Source: an uncultured Dehalococcoidia bacterium (GTDB lineage: Bacteria > Chloroflexota > Dehalococcoidia > Lucifugimonadales > GCA-2712585). Taken from it: DNA of 64,000 nucleotides. Under the pieces are notes generated by a model. It worked only from the letters and a program-made list of their open reading frames with translations, did not search any database and was not told the DNA's origin. Positions 61,380 to 64,000 of this stretch are shown piece by piece. The position numbers and the translations under genes were made by a program. The DNA is taken from the NCBI GenBank assembly GCA_951812825.1, contig OX638324.1, positions 940,459-1,004,458 on the forward strand, read 5' to 3'. Every line of letters begins with the position of its first letter. Position 1 is the first letter of the stretch.

Positions 61380-62237
61380 TTGCTTGACATCACACCCGAA
61401 GTACAGCGGCTCATCGATCGGGCGCTGGAGGAAGACCAGGCCTTCGCCGACGCCACCACCCAGGCGCTGATTGACCCTTCCATTCAGGCCGTTGGAGAGT
61501 TCAGAGCGGAAGAGGCGGGCACACTGGCGGGCATCTCCGCCGCCCTCGCCGTTTTTCAACGACTCCGGCCCTCCGCCGATACACAGATTTTCATCGAAGA
61601 CGGCGATGCCCTAGCCCCCGGCCAGGTCATTGCAACAGTCACCACTTCCGCCGAGGTCGTTCTGCGGGGCGAGCGGCTGGCGCTGAACCTGCTTCAGCGC
61701 ATGAGCGGCATCGCCACGGAGACGGCTGGATATGTGAAAGCCGTGGAAGGGACTCACGCCCGCATCATCGACACCCGGAAGACCGCCCCCGGTCTGCGCA
61801 CCCTGGACAAGTACGCCGTGCGCGTCGGCGGCGGCCACAACCACCGGATGCACCTGGGCGACGGCATCCTCATCAAGGACAACCATCTGTACCTCCTCGA
61901 CCGGGAGGCTACCAACCTCTCACAGCTAATCTATCGCGCGCGTGAGAGGGCGTCGCACACCCTCAAGATTGAGGTGGAGGTGACCAATCTCCACCAGTTG
62001 GAGGAGGCGCTGGAAGGACATGCCGATATCGTCCTCCTAGACAACATGTCCGTGGAAGATATGGCGGAAGCCGTCCGCATAACCGGAGGCCGCGCCCTGC
62101 TGGAGGCTTCCGGCGGCATCACCATCGATAACGTAGCCGCCGTTGCATCTACAGGCGTCGACCTGATTTCCGTAGGCGCGCTGACCCACTCCGTCAAGGC
62201 GCTGGACATCAGCATGGACATCTCAACCATTCGCTAG
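61380..62237 (+). CDS. nadC: Nicotinate-nucleotide pyrophosphorylase (carboxylating)
   Basis: 285 residues. Converts quinolinate and PRPP to nicotinate mononucleotide. Seen: EDQAFADATTQALID at the N-terminus, LNLLQRMSGIATETAGYVKAV, the substrate-binding DTRKTAPGLRTLDKYAVRVGGGHNHR, ILIKDNHL, IEVEVTNLHQLEEAL and ASGGITIDNV at the PRPP site. TTG 61380 follows AGGGGTG. Paired with nadA. Confidence 0.95.
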   Translation: MLDITPEVQRLIDRALEEDQAFADATTQALIDPSIQAVGEFRAEEAGTLAGISAALAVFQRLRPSADTQIFIEDGDALAPGQVIATVTTSAEVVLRGERLALNLLQRMSGIATETAGYVKAVEGTHARIIDTRKTAPGLRTLDKYAVRVGGGHNHRMHLGDGILIKDNHLYLLDREATNLSQLIYRARERASHTLKIEVEVTNLHQLEEALEGHADIVLLDNMSVEDMAEAVRITGGRALLEASGGITIDNVAAVASTGVDLISVGALTHSVKALDISMDISTIR

Positions 62238-62276
62238 CCGGACAGAATCGAATATACAATCCCGGAAAGGTGGACA

Positions 62277-63272
62277 ATGACGACAGGTAACACGCACGCC
62301 CCCATCGAACGCAACATGGCCATGGAGCTTGTACGCGTCACCGAGGCCGCCGCCATCGCCGCCGCCCGGCACATGGGCAAGGGCGACAAGGAGATGGTGG
62401 ACCAGGCCGCCGTGGACGCCATGAGGTTGACCCTGGGATCCATCGCCATGGACGGCGTGGTGGTCATCGGCGAAGGGGAGAAGGACGAAGCGCCCATGCT
62501 CTACGTGGGCGAGGAGATCGGCGACGGCCACGACCCGCAGGTGGACATCGCCGTGGACCCCATCGACGGCACGACGCTGTTGTCAAAGGGCCTGCCGGGG
62601 GCCATCGCCGCCATCGCGCTGTCTGCGCGCGGGGCTATGAGGGTGCCCTTCCAGTTCGCCTACATGAACAAGATTGCCGTGGGCAAGGCGGCGAAGGACG
62701 TGATAGACATCGACGCGCCCGTGGAGACCAACCTGCGCAACACGGCCGCAGCAATGGGCCGGAGCGTGGAGGAGCTGACGGTGGTGGTGCTGGACCGTCC
62801 GCGCCACGACCGGCTGCTTGCCGAAATCCGCAGCGCAGGCGCGCGGGTGAAGCTGATATCCGACGGCGACGTGGCCGCCGGCATCCACGCGGCGCTGCCG
62901 GACTCAGGGGTGGACGTGCTGATGGGCATCGGCGGCACCACCGAGGGGGTACTTACCGCCGCGGCCATCCGCTGCATCGACGGGGCCATCCAGTGCAAGG
63001 CGTGGCCGCGGAATGACGAGGAGCGTCAGGCGGCCCTGGAGGCGGGGGTGGACCTGGAGAAGGTGCACACGACGACGGACCTGGTGGGAGGGGAGGACGT
63101 GTTCTTTGCGGCCACCGGCGCAAGCACGGGCGACCTGCTGCGGGGGGTGCGCTTCTTCCCCAACGGCGTGGAGACCCAATCCTTGGTAATGCGCTCCCGC
63201 TCCGGCACCCTCCGCTGGATCGACTCGCTCCACGACTTTTCGCGGCTCAACAAGGTGCTCTACAAGGAGTAG
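62277..63272 (+). CDS. glpX: Fructose-1,6-bisphosphatase, class II
   Basis: 331 residues. Seen: RNMAMELVRVTEAAAIAAARHMGKGDK, the metal/phosphatase motif AVDPIDGTTLLSKG around residue 99, IGEGEKDEAPMLYVGEEIG and GIGGTTEGVLTAAAI. Removes the 1-phosphate in gluconeogenesis; in some bacteria the same fold acts also on sedoheptulose bisphosphate. The ATG has GGAAAGG upstream. Its last ~15 codons have a diverged copy 240 nt downstream (63477-63535). Confidence 0.95.
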   Translation: MTTGNTHAPIERNMAMELVRVTEAAAIAAARHMGKGDKEMVDQAAVDAMRLTLGSIAMDGVVVIGEGEKDEAPMLYVGEEIGDGHDPQVDIAVDPIDGTTLLSKGLPGAIAAIALSARGAMRVPFQFAYMNKIAVGKAAKDVIDIDAPVETNLRNTAAAMGRSVEELTVVVLDRPRHDRLLAEIRSAGARVKLISDGDVAAGIHAALPDSGVDVLMGIGGTTEGVLTAAAIRCIDGAIQCKAWPRNDEERQAALEAGVDLEKVHTTTDLVGGEDVFFAATGASTGDLLRGVRFFPNGVETQSLVMRSRSGTLRWIDSLHDFSRLNKVLYKE

Positions 63273-63315
63273 GGGTTAGCAAGGCCATGAAATGGCGGAC
63301 GAGTAAAGGATAGCG

Positions 63316-63474
63316 ATGGATTCAGTCGGAAGGCACCTAGCCACCTTGGCAGACCTGGAACGCATTAAGGGCCAACTGAAGGATCACTCGAATGGTCAGT
63401 TTCGTTGGTTAGTCGGCTTGCTGGTTGTACTTGTTGTAGCAGCAATTGGCATTCTCTTGAGGACGATAGGCTAA
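63316..63474 (+). CDS. Small membrane-anchored coiled protein (52 aa)
   Basis: ATG 63316 to TAA 63474. A polar helix (ATLADLERIKGQLKDHSNG, residues 9-27) and a C-terminal membrane helix (WLVGLLVVLVVAAIGILLRTIG). This is like the small DUF1640/hemolysin-XhlA-type proteins in layout. Between glpX and the glpX-end relic; possibly brought in with that relic. Confidence 0.5.
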   Translation: MDSVGRHLATLADLERIKGQLKDHSNGQFRWLVGLLVVLVVAAIGILLRTIG

Positions 63475-63476
63475 CT

Positions 63477-63535
63477 TACTCCCTCCACGACTTCACGCGG
63501 CTGAACAAGGCGCTGTTCGGGGAGTAGGGGTTAGT
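63477..63535 (+). pseudogene. Relic of a glpX 3' end
   Basis: The reading SLHDFTRLNKALFGE followed by TAG and GGGGTTAG matches the end of glpX (SLHDFSRLNKVLYKE, TAG, GGGGTTAG) at 63222-63279, about 80% identical at DNA level. It has no start and cannot be a gene; it marks a duplication or a recombination scar. Confidence 0.75.
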
Positions 63536-63603
63536 CGGTTGCTACGCCGCTTCCATGCTGAGGGTGTAGCGGCCCTGGCGAGCGGCGGACGTTACTGTGG
63601 GTA

Positions 63604-63855
63604 TTAGAGATGTTTCTTGAAAGTGGCAAAGTCAATCTCCAAGGAACTTAGCATCCTGCTGAGAGCGACTCTGTGAATTTCTCTTTTGCCCATCACCAAT
63701 GTGGTTGTGAGAGTTCTTCCGTCAGAAGAACGTCTTGAAATTCCCAGGTGAGATCCACCTCTCCGCCTGTGCTCCAAACAGCCTATTCTCTTCAAAACCG
63801 AGAGCAACCTTCTGCTGGACAATAGCGGCAAATTGCTCGCAGGTATTCTAGGCAT
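63604..63855 (-). CDS. HicA-like type II toxin (mRNA interferase fold)
   Basis: 83 residues. Seen: the HicA-style dsRBD-like core with LLSVLKRIGCLEHRRRGGSHLGI, where the GGSH motif holds the catalytic His, and a C-terminal GKREIHRVALSRMLSSLEI part. HicA toxins cleave mRNA. ATG 63855 overlaps the stop of the upstream partial frame by 8 nt (ATGCCTAG), so the two are translationally coupled as toxin-antitoxin pairs usually are; here the partner comes first. Confidence 0.75.
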   Translation of the reverse strand: MPRIPASNLPLLSSRRLLSVLKRIGCLEHRRRGGSHLGISRRSSDGRTLTTTLVMGKREIHRVALSRMLSSLEIDFATFKKHL

Positions 63856-64000
63856 ATACGACTATGGGAGTCTCGGTCTTCTCTGAGACAGCGGCGGCAA
63901 ATTCGACAGTATCATCGATTGCTGGAAGCATGACGATACCTTTTTCGCGGAAGACTCGCTCACGCTCGCCGATTTCGTCAAGTAAGGATAGGTGGACGTA
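63848..64000 (-). CDS. Partial protein upstream of HicA-like toxin, possible antitoxin
   Basis: Enters from the right edge; the visible C-terminal 50 residues are acidic (LLDEIGERERVFREKG, MLPAIDDTVEFAAAVSEK, TETPIVVYA). They do not look like the classical HicB C-terminus. Position and overlap with the toxin gene suggest an antitoxin; the acidic composition agrees. The remainder lies outside the window. Confidence 0.5.
   Translation of the reverse strand, partial: YVHLSLLDEIGERERVFREKGIVMLPAIDDTVEFAAAVSEKTETPIVVYA

Overview
The window looks like a chromosomal segment from a free-living, GC-rich (about 60%) bacterium. Gene content best fits the phylum Chloroflexota, class Dehalococcoidia, and the SAR202-like marine lineages in particular. 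That placement is inference from several traits: repeated TIM-barrel amidohydrolases, a luciferase-like flavin oxidoreductase, paired DUF1800 and NHL-propeller genes, lipoproteins with long Pro/Thr/Ala linkers, a 23S rRNA gene unlinked to 16S, and CTG/GTG/TTG-rich coding. No taxonomic marker was searched.

Layout. 1-7.6 kb: partial 2-oxoacid dehydrogenase E1-alpha, aminotransferase, an amidohydrolase coupled to an AhpD-like gene with an in-frame TGA, an LLM-class oxidoreductase, ispH, queF and a Rieske ferredoxin. 7.9-16.9 kb: DUF1800 + NHL + S9 peptidase, small membrane proteins, Zn-alcohol dehydrogenase, GYD protein, rlmB, a GrdB/PrdB-like reductase gene also interrupted by TGA, and a NIPSNAP protein. 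17-25 kb: PAP2 phosphatase, an amidohydrolase, a second DUF1800 + NHL pair and two more amidohydrolases. 25-28.5 kb: CorC/HlyC-type CBS protein, glmU, tRNA-Arg and tRNA-Pro. 28.5-38 kb: two polysaccharide-deacetylase paralogues, two tandem cyclic-amidohydrolase paralogues, a DinB-like protein, an orphan peptide/solute-binding lipoprotein and a class III aminotransferase. 38-43 kb: orphan antitoxin, HNH nuclease, then a 23S rRNA + initiator tRNA operon with its own promoter and terminator. 43-49 kb: thrB, lysC and ferredoxin-type sulfite/nitrite reductase. 49-56 kb: two lipoprotein genes that share a duplicated 5' region and signal peptide, separated by decayed insertion sequences. 56-64 kb: HemQ-like protein, DtxR-type regulator, 7Fe ferredoxin, Lrp regulator, tRNA-Ser, miaB-nadA-nadC-glpX, and a HicA-like toxin gene at the right edge.

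The most notable result is two genes whose reading frames are cut by a single TGA exactly where the redox-active cysteine is expected: Cys-Arg-Tyr-TGA in an AhpD-like protein, and TGA-Pro-Val-Cys in a GrdB/PrdB-like protein. In both, a stem-loop with a G near the start of its apical loop begins at the spacing expected of a bacterial SECIS element. I therefore read both as selenoproteins. No selenocysteine machinery (selA, selB, selC, selD) is visible in this window.

A secondary theme is local duplication and decay: duplicated terminator-promoter cassettes around the HNH gene, a duplicated lipoprotein 5' region, a glpX C-terminal relic, a 42-bp coding tandem repeat, and several small palindromic repeat families in intergenic DNA.
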